A program made the translations under genes and the position numbers. This document shows, piece after piece, positions 23,187 to 31,541 of a stretch of DNA of 34,255 nucleotides. How positions within the stretch are numbered: the stretch's first letter is position 1; the number at the start of each line of letters is the position of its first letter. Source of the stretch: Oscillospiraceae bacterium (lineage in GTDB: Bacteria > Bacillota_A > Clostridia > Oscillospirales > Oscillospiraceae); NCBI GenBank assembly GCA_017539885.1, contig JAFYCC010000009.1, positions 1-34,255 of the forward strand, written 5' to 3'. Under the pieces are notes generated by a model. The model was not told the DNA's origin. It did not search any database and was given only the letters and a program-made list of their open reading frames with translations.

Positions 23187-24044
23187 CTATTTCTTCTTGC
23201 TTTTGATCGCGAGGACGATCACGACGGCGGCGATCACGATAACGGCAGCGCAGATCCCGGCGATCGCGCCGCCCGAGAGGCCGCTTCTTTCCGGCTGCAC
23301 CGCTTTGGGGAAGATCACATCGGCGCCGGTGGTCACTGTGTCGCCGGCCGGCTCCGCCGAATCGGAATCTTTTTCCGTGTTCGCAGGCTGCTCCGGCGAC
23401 GGTTCAGGCACGGTGCTCGGCTCAGTACTTGGCTCAGCGGAGGGCTCGGAACTCGGCTCGGAACTCGGCTCGGAACTCGGCTCGGAACTCGGTTCGGCGG
23501 AGGGCTCGGCGCTTGGTTCGGCAGAGGGCTCGGCGGAGGGCTCAGCGCTTGGTTCGGAGGAAGGTTCAGCGCTCGGCTCCGGGGCTTCCGCAGGCGCCGC
23601 CGTCTTTTCCGGAATAGAGGAGCCGTCGATGACGATCACGTAATCAACTGGATAAGGCTGCGACATGGCGGAAGTCTGCACGGAGACATCCACACGACCG
23701 AGGTTCGGCACAGGGACGCGGTAGAATGTGCAGGTGAAATTGTCGTCGTTCTTGACAGGCGTGACGGTGCCAAGTGAAGTCTGCAGCCAGTCATACTGCG
23801 GCGCGTGATCGCGCGGATCGACGCGCTCGACCGTGAAATCCACATACAGCGCGCCGTTCTCCACATGCACGGTCGCGGTCGACCAGGCAACGTTGTGACG
23901 ACCGAGTCCCTCCATGGAAAAAGGTACGGAGTATGTTCCATCCGCGTAGTCTGCTGCTGCAGCCTCCGGCGCGAACAGCAGGGGGCAGGCAGCAAGAAGA
24001 AAACAGACTAGCAGCGCGCAGAAGACGCGGGAGAAACGATTCAT
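23187..24044 (-). CDS. Membrane-anchored stalk protein with NEAT-like domain
   Basis: 285 residues. A signal peptide ends near EAAAADYA. Residues about 32-145 form a beta domain (ADGTYSVPFSMEGLGRHNVA, then VHVENGALYVDFTVER and later VSVQTSAMSQPYPVDYVIVI) whose strand order and the terminal AMS..P..Y motif recall NEAT-like domains linked to iron or corrinoid uptake; this likeness is by eye. About 13 PS[AST]E tetrapeptides form an extended stalk, then one C-terminal helix (GGAIAGICAAVIVIAAVVIV) and KSKKK anchor it. First gene after the riboswitch. It could hand ligand from the wall-bound SLH protein to the lipoprotein. Confidence 0.8.
   Translation of the reverse strand: MNRFSRVFCALLVCFLLAACPLLFAPEAAAADYADGTYSVPFSMEGLGRHNVAWSTATVHVENGALYVDFTVERVDPRDHAPQYDWLQTSLGTVTPVKNDDNFTCTFYRVPVPNLGRVDVSVQTSAMSQPYPVDYVIVIDGSSIPEKTAAPAEAPEPSAEPSSEPSAEPSAEPSAEPSAEPSAEPSSEPSSEPSSEPSSEPSAEPSTEPSTVPEPSPEQPANTEKDSDSAEPAGDTVTTGADVIFPKAVQPERSGLSGGAIAGICAAVIVIAAVVIVLAIKSKKK
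23395..23590. repeat. Twelve-base tandem repeats encoding the PS[AST]E stalk
   Basis: Repeats of the type GGCTCGGAACTC and GGCTCGGCGGAG on the plus strand, mostly in whole twelve-base steps. Runs of identical copies suggest copy-number change by slippage, which would alter stalk length. Confidence 0.85.
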
Positions 24045-24061
24045 GAAGAACGCCTCGATTC

Positions 24062-24094
24062 AAATAAAAAATGCCCGCTTCCGAAGAAGCAGGC
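24062..24094 (-). terminator. Riboswitch-controlled intrinsic terminator
   Basis: RNA stem GCCUGCUUC / GAAGCGGGC closed by a UUCG loop and followed by AUUUUUUAUUU. It stands between the cobalamin aptamer and the first ATG of the operon. The aptamer-side segment at 24147-24156 (RNA CCGAAGAAGG) can pair with CUUCUUCGG of this stem and so act as antiterminator. Confidence 0.9.
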
Positions 24095-24139
24095 ACAACA
24101 AAGGCGTACTGGGAAAGACCCGGTCGGCTGAGCTATGTG

Positions 24140-24340
24140 GGCAAGGCCTTCTTCGGAGGCTTGAGCCACGTCTTTCAGCAGGTTTCCTGGCTTGCGGATC
24201 ACAGCCCGGCAGCACCTTCTCATGCCCGCAGGCACAATGGCGCATCGCTGCCGCGCTCCCCGTTTACAGTGACCGGATCGCTCGGGATTCACACCCGATT
24301 CCCTCTTCGCCGAAAGGACAGAAACCATCCCTACGACGCA
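24140..24340 (-). ncRNA. Cobalamin riboswitch
   Basis: On the minus strand the leader has the conserved elements in order: GGGAAUCGGGUGUGAAUCCC, then CCGGUCACUGUAA (24264-24276) and the B12 box AGCCAGGAAACCUGCUG (24176-24192). These match the adenosylcobalamin-type aptamer core. The terminator downstream implies that ligand stops transcription, as is usual for Gram-positive members. It controls the whole operon for the stalk protein, binding protein, permease, ATPase and SLH protein. Ends are approximate. Confidence 0.93.
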
Positions 24341-24371
24341 CTGAAAAACAATGATTCCGATTTATGAACAA

Positions 24372-24400
24372 AGTATAGCAAAACAGGATGAAAATTGCAA
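24372..24400 (-). promoter_or_regulatory. Promoter of the riboswitch operon
   Basis: Minus strand: -35 TTGCAA (24395-24400), 17-base spacer, extended -10 TGCTATACT (24372-24380). Transcription would begin near 24365, just before the aptamer. Confidence 0.8.
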
Positions 24401-24409
24401 GATTTTAAT

Positions 24410-24455
24410 GCAGGAAAGCCCCTGCGGCAATGATATACCGCAAGGGCTTTCCTGC
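24410..24455 (-). terminator. Probable terminator of the ABC exporter operon
   Basis: Eighteen-base stem (GCAGGAAAGCCCCTGCGG / CCGCAAGGGCTTTCCTGC, one wobble) with a ten-base loop, eight bases after the exporter stop. The following bases ATTAAAAT are only weakly U-rich. It also insulates the riboswitch promoter beyond it. Confidence 0.65.
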
Positions 24456-24462
24456 AGGCTGC

Positions 24463-26241
24463 TCATTCAAATTGACTGGCGTAGAGCCGGTAGTAGTAAC
24501 CTTTTCTGTCCATCAGTTCGTCGTGCGTACCCTGCTCGACGACGTCGCCGGCATCCACGACGAGTATTCGATCCGCATTCTGTACGGTGGAGAGCCGGTG
24601 CGCGATGACAAAACAGGTCTTGCCCGCCATGAGACTGCGTATGGCTTTCTGCACCTGCCGTTCGGTATTGGTATCCACGTTGCTGGTGGCCTCGTCGAGG
24701 ATCAGCATGCTGGTGTTATACAGCATTGCGCGCGCTATGGTGAGCAGCTGCTTCTGCCCCTTGCTGATGTTGCCGCCGTCCTCGCTGATCATGGTGTTGT
24801 ACCCATGGGGCAGACGCATGATGTAGTTGTGGATATGCGCGGCTTTCGCGGCGGCAACGACTTCCTCCATCGTGGCGTTTTCCTTGCCGTAGGCGATGTT
24901 GTCGAAGATCGTTCCGTTGAAGAGCCATGTGTCCTGCAGTACCATGGCATAGCTGCGCCGCAAACTGTCGACGGTGTAGGTGCGGCATTCCTTCTCGTCC
25001 ACGCAGATCGCGCCTGCGTCCACGTCGTAGAAGCGCATGAGCAGATTGATGATCGTGGTCTTGCCGGCGCCGGTATGTCCGACGATAGCGACCGTCTGGC
25101 CGGGCTTGGCTTCCAGGTTCAGGTCATGCAGAACGGTCTTGCCCGGCACGTAGCCGAAATCGACGTGTTCAGCGCTCACATGGCCACGGCAGTCGGTAAG
25201 CGCCACCGCGCCGTAGATGTCCTTGACCTCTTCCGGCTCGTCGAGGAGCTGGAACACGCGCTCGGAAGCGGCCAGCGCGCTGAAGATCTCGTTGATGATA
25301 TTGGCGATCTCGTTTATGGGACCGCTGAATTTCCGGCTGTACAGGATGAAGCTGGAGATCTGGCCGAGGCCGACGACGCCGAGCATATAGAGGATCGAAC
25401 CGCCGACGCCGATGGCCGCGAGTCCCAGATTGTTGATCAGCATGATGGTCGGACCTGTGCGTACGCCGAGACCGTCCGCGTTGCGGTAGGCCTCCGCCGC
25501 GCCGCGGTTGATGTCCTCAAAGCGGTCGCAGACCGCGTCCTCGTGGGCGTAGGCCAGAATGGTCTTCTGTCCGGTGAACATCTCTTCTGCAAAGCCGTTG
25601 AGCCTGCCGTAGGCGCTGCTGCGCTTTTTGTATAGCGGGCGGGTGCGTTTGCCCATATAGCGCGTGAAAAGAATCGAGCAGGGGATCGTGAACAGCATGC
25701 AGAGCACCAGAGGGATGGAGATGGTGCACATCATCACAAAGCTGCCGATGACAGTCACGAGACCCGTGATAATGTGGACGACGTCGGAGGACATGCAGGT
25801 GCTGATCACGTCGATGTCATAGGAGACGCGGGAGATGATGTCGCCCGCCTGGTTGCGGTCAAAGTAGCCTACAGGGAGCGTCAGAAGCTTATTGAAAACG
25901 TCGCGCCGCATGTTCCGTGCCACCTTGCGGCTGACGCGCATCATGCCGATGTTCACAAGAAACGTGAGGATACCGCTTGCAGCATAGGCGATGAGCATGC
26001 GTATGGCGTAATACAGCACGACGGACATGTCCACTTTGCCGGCGCCCGCCTCGGCAGCCGCGATGGCTTTGCCGGCATAGCTCGGGCCGAGAAGATTGCC
26101 GACGTTGCTTGCAAAGGCGAGGATGAGCAGCAGCACGACAACCCACGCGAAATCCATAAGATATTTGACGATGCGGCGCAGAGCGCCTTTCGTGTCCTTG
26201 GGTTTGCTTTTGACACCGCCGCGGTCACCGGGTCCTGGCAT
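24463..26241 (-). CDS. ABC exporter half-transporter, canonical ATPase subunit
   Basis: 592 residues: a six-helix type IV transmembrane domain (about 25-330) and an ATPase domain. Walker A is VGHTGAGKTT, the signature is ISKGQKQLL (Lys for the second Gly position), Walker B with catalytic Glu is LILDEATSNVD, and the H-switch His is in FVIAHRLST. It therefore carries the working catalytic Glu and His. The partner is encoded 17 bases upstream, and together they should form a heterodimer of the TM287/288, LmrCD or BmrCD sort, exporting drugs, lipids or peptides. AAGGAGGTGA stands seven bases before the ATG. The actual cargo is unknown. Confidence 0.9.
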   Translation of the reverse strand: MPGPGDRGGVKSKPKDTKGALRRIVKYLMDFAWVVVLLLILAFASNVGNLLGPSYAGKAIAAAEAGAGKVDMSVVLYYAIRMLIAYAASGILTFLVNIGMMRVSRKVARNMRRDVFNKLLTLPVGYFDRNQAGDIISRVSYDIDVISTCMSSDVVHIITGLVTVIGSFVMMCTISIPLVLCMLFTIPCSILFTRYMGKRTRPLYKKRSSAYGRLNGFAEEMFTGQKTILAYAHEDAVCDRFEDINRGAAEAYRNADGLGVRTGPTIMLINNLGLAAIGVGGSILYMLGVVGLGQISSFILYSRKFSGPINEIANIINEIFSALAASERVFQLLDEPEEVKDIYGAVALTDCRGHVSAEHVDFGYVPGKTVLHDLNLEAKPGQTVAIVGHTGAGKTTIINLLMRFYDVDAGAICVDEKECRTYTVDSLRRSYAMVLQDTWLFNGTIFDNIAYGKENATMEEVVAAAKAAHIHNYIMRLPHGYNTMISEDGGNISKGQKQLLTIARAMLYNTSMLILDEATSNVDTNTERQVQKAIRSLMAGKTCFVIAHRLSTVQNADRILVVDAGDVVEQGTHDELMDRKGYYYRLYASQFE

Positions 26242-26258
26242 AGATCCTCACCTCCTTC

Positions 26259-28064
26259 TCAGCGCATCGCGCCCATCTGGATCTCATAGATCTCCCGATA
26301 GGCCGTACAGGATTGCAGCAGCTCGTCATGGCTGCCGTAGCCGATGCAGCGTCCGTTGTCCATGACGAGGATATGCGTCATGCCCATCACGCTGCTGACG
26401 CGCTGCGCCACCATGATGAGCGTGCTGTCGGAGTGATGCTCGGAGATGGCGCGGCGCATGGCGGCGTCGGTCTTATAGTCGAGCGCCGAGGAGCTGTCAT
26501 CCAGTATGAGGATCTCAGGCGAGGCAGCGAGCGCGCGCGCGACCAGAACACGCTGCTTCTGTCCGCCGGACAGGTTCGCGCCCTTGATGCTGGCCTTGTA
26601 GTCCAGACCCTCGTCCAGCTCGTCGATGAACTCGGCGGCCATGGCATCCTCCACGGCGCGCCGGACGGCCTGTTCATCAAGGCCGCGCCCAAAGTCGATG
26701 TTCTCACGGAGCGTGTCCCAGAAGACGACATCGTTCTGGAAGGTGACGCCGAACTTCCGGCGCAGCTCGTCCTTGTCATAGCCGCGGACGTCTTTCCCGT
26801 CGATGAAAACGCCGCCCTCATCGGCATCGTAAAAGCGCATGAGCAGATTGACGATCGTGGTCTTGCCGCAGCCGGTCGGACCGATGATGCCGAGACTCTC
26901 TCCGCGCCTGAGCGCGAAGCTGATGCCGTCGACTGCTTTTTCCCGCGACTGGCCGGCAAAGTCCGCGGCCTCCTCATCCGGCCTCTCATCCGCGTCGCCG
27001 ACATAGCTGAAACCGACGTTCTCAAAGCGGATGAACTCGTCGCCGGAAGGCTTGAGCTGCTCGCTTTCGGGCAGCACCCGAAGATCGGTCTCCGTCTGCA
27101 GTACGGCATCAATACGGTCGGCGCTGGCGCTGGCCTTGCTCATCGTCATGAAGATACGGCTCAGACCCATGACGCCCATCGTGATCATGTTGAAGTAGGT
27201 GAGGAAGGCAAGGATGACGCCGGGACGCATGAGACCTGCGTTCACGCGACGCGCGCCGAGAATGACGACCAGCGCGAGTCCGGTGTTGAGGCACAGCTGC
27301 ATGAAGGGCGCGGGAATGGCCATTACCGTTCCGGCTACGATGTCGCTGTGCGCCATCTCATCGTTCGCCTGCGCAAAGCGGCGCTTTTCGTAGCCCACCT
27401 TGCTCAGCGCTTTGACCACGCGGATGCCGGTGATGTTCTCACGCATGATGCGCACCACGGTGTCGAGACGCTGCTGCACGCGGTTGTAGAGCGGAATGCC
27501 GCGCAGCGAGACGGTCAGCACCACGAAGATCAGCACGGGAACCATGCAGATCAGGATCAGGGCCAGGTTCAGATCCATCACCATCGTCATGATCAGACCG
27601 CCGATGAGCATCATCGGCGCGCGAACGCAGATCGCCTGCAGCTGCTGCACGGCGGACTGCACATTATAGCTGTCGCTGGTCATGCGGCTGGTGAGGCTGG
27701 GCAGCCCGAAAGAGTCGAACTGTCTGCCGGAGAGATTGAGCGTCTTGACAAAGAGATCCTGCCGGACGGCGTAGCTGACCTTGTGGGCGTTCTCCACAGA
27801 CAGGCGGTTTGCGAAAACGTTGAACTGGCGGCAGGCGATGGCGGCAACAAACATCAGCGCTCCCCACAGAAGCACCTTGGGGAGTTCGCCCAGCGGGGCT
27901 ACGTTGTCGATGATGTGCTCAAGTATGTACGGGAGCAGAAGCTCGCAGATCGTTGCGAGCAGCTTCACGGAGATACACAGCGCGACGGACGCGCGGTACG
28001 GCCGCATATAGCGAAACAGCATTCTCATAGGCACTTGCTCGGCAGTAGCGCCGAAATCCTTCAC
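26259..28064 (-). CDS. ABC exporter half-transporter, degenerate ATPase subunit
   Basis: 601 residues, same layout. Walker A is GPTGCGKTT and the signature LSGGQKQRV is perfect, but Walker B ends LILDDSSSALD with Asp in place of the catalytic Glu, and the H-switch reads MVAQRVSS with Gln for His. It thus builds the non-hydrolysing site, while its signature serves the partner's site. An acidic insert (DADERPDEEAADFAG) lies in the first part of the ATPase domain. The start is uncertain: the GTG at 28064 gives the longest form but has no Shine-Dalgarno; ATG codons at 28028 or 28022 (MRMLFRYMRPYR) are plausible. Confidence 0.88.
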   Translation of the reverse strand: MKDFGATAEQVPMRMLFRYMRPYRASVALCISVKLLATICELLLPYILEHIIDNVAPLGELPKVLLWGALMFVAAIACRQFNVFANRLSVENAHKVSYAVRQDLFVKTLNLSGRQFDSFGLPSLTSRMTSDSYNVQSAVQQLQAICVRAPMMLIGGLIMTMVMDLNLALILICMVPVLIFVVLTVSLRGIPLYNRVQQRLDTVVRIMRENITGIRVVKALSKVGYEKRRFAQANDEMAHSDIVAGTVMAIPAPFMQLCLNTGLALVVILGARRVNAGLMRPGVILAFLTYFNMITMGVMGLSRIFMTMSKASASADRIDAVLQTETDLRVLPESEQLKPSGDEFIRFENVGFSYVGDADERPDEEAADFAGQSREKAVDGISFALRRGESLGIIGPTGCGKTTIVNLLMRFYDADEGGVFIDGKDVRGYDKDELRRKFGVTFQNDVVFWDTLRENIDFGRGLDEQAVRRAVEDAMAAEFIDELDEGLDYKASIKGANLSGGQKQRVLVARALAASPEILILDDSSSALDYKTDAAMRRAISEHHSDSTLIMVAQRVSSVMGMTHILVMDNGRCIGYGSHDELLQSCTAYREIYEIQMGAMR

Positions 28065-28085
28065 AAGTTAATCAATATGCTATCA

Positions 28086-28114
28086 ATTTTACACTCTTTT
28101 GTGCAGAATGACAA
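28086..28114 (-). promoter_or_regulatory. Promoter of the ABC exporter operon
   Basis: Minus strand: -35 TTGTCA (28109-28114), 17-base spacer, -10 TAAAAT (28086-28091). It overlaps the last codons of the transglutaminase gene, so the exporter genes form a separate unit although the gap is only 24 bases. Confidence 0.7.
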
Positions 28115-30356
28115 GCTGTTTTTTGCGTCGCGGGCGAAGACTGTCGACGAACTGCCGCTGCTCAAGCCATTCCTCTTCGGAAGGAAGCTTTCCGCCGAAC
28201 AGGACGTCTTCGTAGAGCTTCAGCATCCTTTCCACCGGAGCGCTGTCATCCAGCAGATAGTGCCAGCGGACACCGGAGAAAAATCTGCGAAGGGATTCGT
28301 TTTCCTGACGCGGGTAGCCGCGTCGTGACAGATATCCGAGCAGCGTCTTCAGATCGAGCTCGACGCGCTCGCGCAGACCTGCCTGTTCATAGACACGCCG
28401 CGCGCGCCGCACGCGCAGGAACAGGATCACTGCGGCGGTGAGCAGGAGTATGGCGAGTGCGCAGGCGGCGATCGGAAGGATGTCACGGCGTTCGTCCTTC
28501 GGGGCAGGCTCTTCCTGAGGCCAGGCATCGACGACTTCGGCCACGCCTGGAACCGTAAGAGGTACTGCGCTTCCCGCACTGTTCGGGATCACTGTTTCCT
28601 CTACGGATAGGGAACCGACTCCGAAGCCCGGCGTGGCGTCCACGGTCACCCAGCCGTAGCCGGCAATATAGCCCTCGCACCAGGCATGACTGTCGGAACT
28701 GCTGATGAGGTCCGGTTTGCCCTTTTCCAGATCAACCCGGAAACCCTGCACGTAGCGCGTCGGCACGCCGCTCAGGCGCCCCAGCACGGCAGCCGCGCTG
28801 GCGTACCAGGTACAGTATCCCTCTTTTGACTCGAAGAGAAGATAGTCGAGCAGCGCCTTTCCGGCAGGAACTGTCCCGGGCGTGCGCGTGTAGCTGTAGT
28901 GCGTCTGCAGATAAGATTCTATTGCGGCAAGCTTTTCACTGTCCGTTTCACAGCCTGACGTGATGCGCACTGCAAGCGCGCGGAGCTCGTCCGAGACGTC
29001 AGACGGAAGGGAGAGAAAGTGCTTTCGGATGAAGCTTTCGCGGCGCGCCAGAAAAGGTTCGACTTTTGCCGCACGGTCCACATCCACTCCGAAACTGTAA
29101 TCGAAATCCTGCAGGACGCTGTTCCACTGCAGAGTGCCGTTTTCATCGTAGTCGTAGCCTTCCGTGAGGGCAAGCAGATCCTGGCGCGAGGCGTACGGCC
29201 GCAGCAGGAACAGGCGGTACCATGCCTCCCTGTCCTGCAGATAGTCGAACAAGACTTTGCTCGGCTGGCTCCGGAAGGGATAGCGCTCCGGGTTCGAACG
29301 GATGAAATACGTGTAATCGGATGTGAACAGCGTTCGAACATCCATATCGCGGTAGTGCAGATACAGGCTGTTCTCACCGACATAAAGCGGCGTGCCGCCG
29401 CCCTGCCGGATGCGCCAGAGAGCGTAGAGGCGCTCGGCAGCGTCGGCGTTCCAGCCGAGCGTGTCTACCAGTTCGCGGTCTACAGTGGACGACCAGTTCG
29501 CACCGTCGAAGCTGTCAAAGGAGCTTCCGGCAAGATAGAATACGCCGCCGGTGTCCGGACCTGGCTGGATGAGAATCACCTTGGCGCCGTCCTCGATGAC
29601 CGTACTGTCGGGCGAGGCCTCTTCGGTGTACCCATCGAAGCGAACGGAAAACTCCGCGTCGCCGCTGCGGCGGTAGAGCAGCTGCGTCTCCACATGTTCG
29701 AACAGCTGCACGATGCGGCTGCGTACGGCGTTGTAGAGGGGATAAGGGTAGGGCGTTTCTGAGCTCGGAAGCGCGAGCAGCAGCACAAGAGAGAGCAGAC
29801 AGAACAGCAGCAGCCGTGTGCCGGAGGCTTTGAGCGTATCCGTCCCGATGCCCCGCAAGCGCGCTATGGTCTCGCAGAGCGTGAACAGGAGGATCGGCGC
29901 TGCAGCGGCAAAAGCAAGTTTCGGAATCAGCGGGAAACGGAAAGCCGCGTAGACCCAGAAGGAAGCCGTCACCAGAGACGCCGCGGCGCGCAGAGGATAA
30001 TACCGCAACAAATAAGATCCGAGCAGTCCGGCAGCACCTGCGCACAGAAGCAGTCCGCTGCGCGATTCATCCGCGACGGCGCCGGAGAGCAGAGCACGGA
30101 AAAAGACGAGCAGCGCAGGGCGATCTGTAAAGAACACAGTAAGTGCGGCGGCTATCGCGCTGAAGCAGACCGGGCCTAAATCCGGCAGAGGAATGGCGCT
30201 CAGTGCGAGCAGAACGGAGAAACCGACAAGTACGGCAGCGTCTGCTATCCGCAGCGCTGAACCGGCATACCAGGCCAGCAACGCATAGGCTGTCAGTGCG
30301 GGCAGCAGGGCCATCATGCCGCGTTCAATGATTTCGGAAAGCGGACTTCTCTTCAT
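28089..30356 (-). CDS. TgpA-like transglutaminase-domain membrane protein
   Basis: 755 residues. The first 200 hold about seven hydrophobic segments; a large extracytoplasmic region follows. The transglutaminase core has the triad in EGYCTWYASAAAVLG (Cys515), SDSHAWCEGY (His557) and WVTVDATPGF (Asp573). A second membrane helix lies at about 627-648, then a basic linker and a cytosolic tail resembling DUF4129. Such proteins, with MoxR and DUF58 partners, are widespread; cysteine protease or peptide crosslinking outside the membrane is assumed, with few substrates known. The ATG overlaps the DUF58 stop (ATGA) and has GGAGG seven bases before it. Last gene of its operon. Confidence 0.9.
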   Translation of the reverse strand: MKRSPLSEIIERGMMALLPALTAYALLAWYAGSALRIADAAVLVGFSVLLALSAIPLPDLGPVCFSAIAAALTVFFTDRPALLVFFRALLSGAVADESRSGLLLCAGAAGLLGSYLLRYYPLRAAASLVTASFWVYAAFRFPLIPKLAFAAAAPILLFTLCETIARLRGIGTDTLKASGTRLLLFCLLSLVLLLALPSSETPYPYPLYNAVRSRIVQLFEHVETQLLYRRSGDAEFSVRFDGYTEEASPDSTVIEDGAKVILIQPGPDTGGVFYLAGSSFDSFDGANWSSTVDRELVDTLGWNADAAERLYALWRIRQGGGTPLYVGENSLYLHYRDMDVRTLFTSDYTYFIRSNPERYPFRSQPSKVLFDYLQDREAWYRLFLLRPYASRQDLLALTEGYDYDENGTLQWNSVLQDFDYSFGVDVDRAAKVEPFLARRESFIRKHFLSLPSDVSDELRALAVRITSGCETDSEKLAAIESYLQTHYSYTRTPGTVPAGKALLDYLLFESKEGYCTWYASAAAVLGRLSGVPTRYVQGFRVDLEKGKPDLISSSDSHAWCEGYIAGYGWVTVDATPGFGVGSLSVEETVIPNSAGSAVPLTVPGVAEVVDAWPQEEPAPKDERRDILPIAACALAILLLTAAVILFLRVRRARRVYEQAGLRERVELDLKTLLGYLSRRGYPRQENESLRRFFSGVRWHYLLDDSAPVERMLKLYEDVLFGGKLPSEEEWLEQRQFVDSLRPRRKKQLVILHKRV

Positions 30357-31537
30357 ACGCTTTCCTCCGTGCTGCCGGTGAGTACGTTGAACATGTCATG
30401 ACTTGGGTTTACATAATAAATCGGAAACCTTGTCTGGATACGCGAAATCGCGGCATAGGATTCGCCTGCGCCGATATACAGCAGGACGACCTGTACGCCG
30501 CGCTCAATAAAGCGGGAAAGCTGTCGAAGGAGCGTTTCGTCCGCTTCGGTCGTCAGCAGGATATAGGGGCCGCTGCCGCCGGAGGCCAGATCACGCTCAA
30601 GCAGTTCGTCCGGACGCGTATCGCCGATGAAGAAGTCACCCGCGCAAAGCTGACGCAGGCGTGTAAAATCCGCAGCATCACGCACGGTAAGGGCGCGCCT
30701 CGTGTCCGGTATTACGCGATAGGGGATCTCGTGGCGCAGATAGTAATCCGCAATGCACAGTGTGCCCTCGAGAATGCTGTCCGCTGCAAACCAGCCGGAA
30801 GGATCGTCTGTCAGCAGTGCGCGCGCATCCGGCAGCAGCACGAGCTCGCTCTTCGGCTCCGGTTCGAACTGCCGGACGATGAGCGAGCCCGCCTGAGCGC
30901 TGGCCTTCCAGTGCACATGCCGCAGTTCATCGCCCGGACGATAGGCACGCAGCTGTCCGTCCGGCGCAGTTTCCCCATAGTAGGAGCGGGCGCTGCGCCT
31001 GCGCTCCGTTTCCCGGGGCGGCGCGACGAGAAGAGTCTCAGCCCGTCGCGTACGCGGCAGGATGCGCAGGTCAGCCGTACGTGTCAGTCGCAGCTCCGTC
31101 AGAGCGAGCCAGTCCCGCACGAGTATTGACTCCGCGCCGACTGTCACGCTGCCGCAGTGCAGGGATGTCGGCGCGAAAGAAATGCTTTTGAATTCACCCG
31201 GTCGCAGGCTGCAGCGCACTTCGTCTTCACCTTCGTGCATGCGGAGCTTGCCGGCGGCTGTTCGGATCCGGACCTCCGGGATGGGCAGGACCCCCCTGTT
31301 GTACAGCTCCAGCGTAAACGGCACCCGCTCGCCGCGGAGGACCTCGTCCGTTTCCGTTTTCAGGGTGACGAGCAGTCCGCGGCGGAAGAGAGCGCGGCAC
31401 AGCAATGCCAGCAGCGGCACCAGCAGTGACGCCCAGAACAAAAGATAGGCCGCCGCGCCGCCGTGATACCCGATCAGGACGGCACTGCCGAGGATGACGG
31501 CAGCGCATAGCAGCCGCCGAATCGTCATCAGCTTCAT
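30353..31537 (-). CDS. DUF58 domain protein
   Basis: 394 residues from the ATG at 31537, four bases after the MoxR stop (an ATG at 31528 is also possible). Two hydrophobic segments at the N terminus (9-25 and 29-48) anchor it, followed by a beta domain and the DUF58 core with the signature YRPGDELRHVHWKASAQAG. The C-terminal part has a von Willebrand A-like arrangement with ELVLLPDAR. DUF58 proteins accompany MoxR ATPases and transglutaminases, apparently as a MoxR client or adaptor. The exact role is not known. Confidence 0.9.
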   Translation of the reverse strand: MKLMTIRRLLCAAVILGSAVLIGYHGGAAAYLLFWASLLVPLLALLCRALFRRGLLVTLKTETDEVLRGERVPFTLELYNRGVLPIPEVRIRTAAGKLRMHEGEDEVRCSLRPGEFKSISFAPTSLHCGSVTVGAESILVRDWLALTELRLTRTADLRILPRTRRAETLLVAPPRETERRRSARSYYGETAPDGQLRAYRPGDELRHVHWKASAQAGSLIVRQFEPEPKSELVLLPDARALLTDDPSGWFAADSILEGTLCIADYYLRHEIPYRVIPDTRRALTVRDAADFTRLRQLCAGDFFIGDTRPDELLERDLASGGSGPYILLTTEADETLLRQLSRFIERGVQVVLLYIGAGESYAAISRIQTRFPIYYVNPSHDMFNVLTGSTEESV

Positions 31538-31541
31538 CTCA

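Noticed and set aside
23395..23590. Regular repeats taken as a possible CRISPR array
   Set aside because: The repeats are contiguous twelve-base units without unique spacers and encode an in-frame PS[AST]E stalk.
20911..23643. Very long plus-strand open frame opposite the transporter genes
   Set aside because: It is antisense to four well-supported genes, has no domain or start signal, and arises from high GC and third-position bias. The same holds for long antisense frames at 26313-28328, 3971-5821 and 32732-34048.
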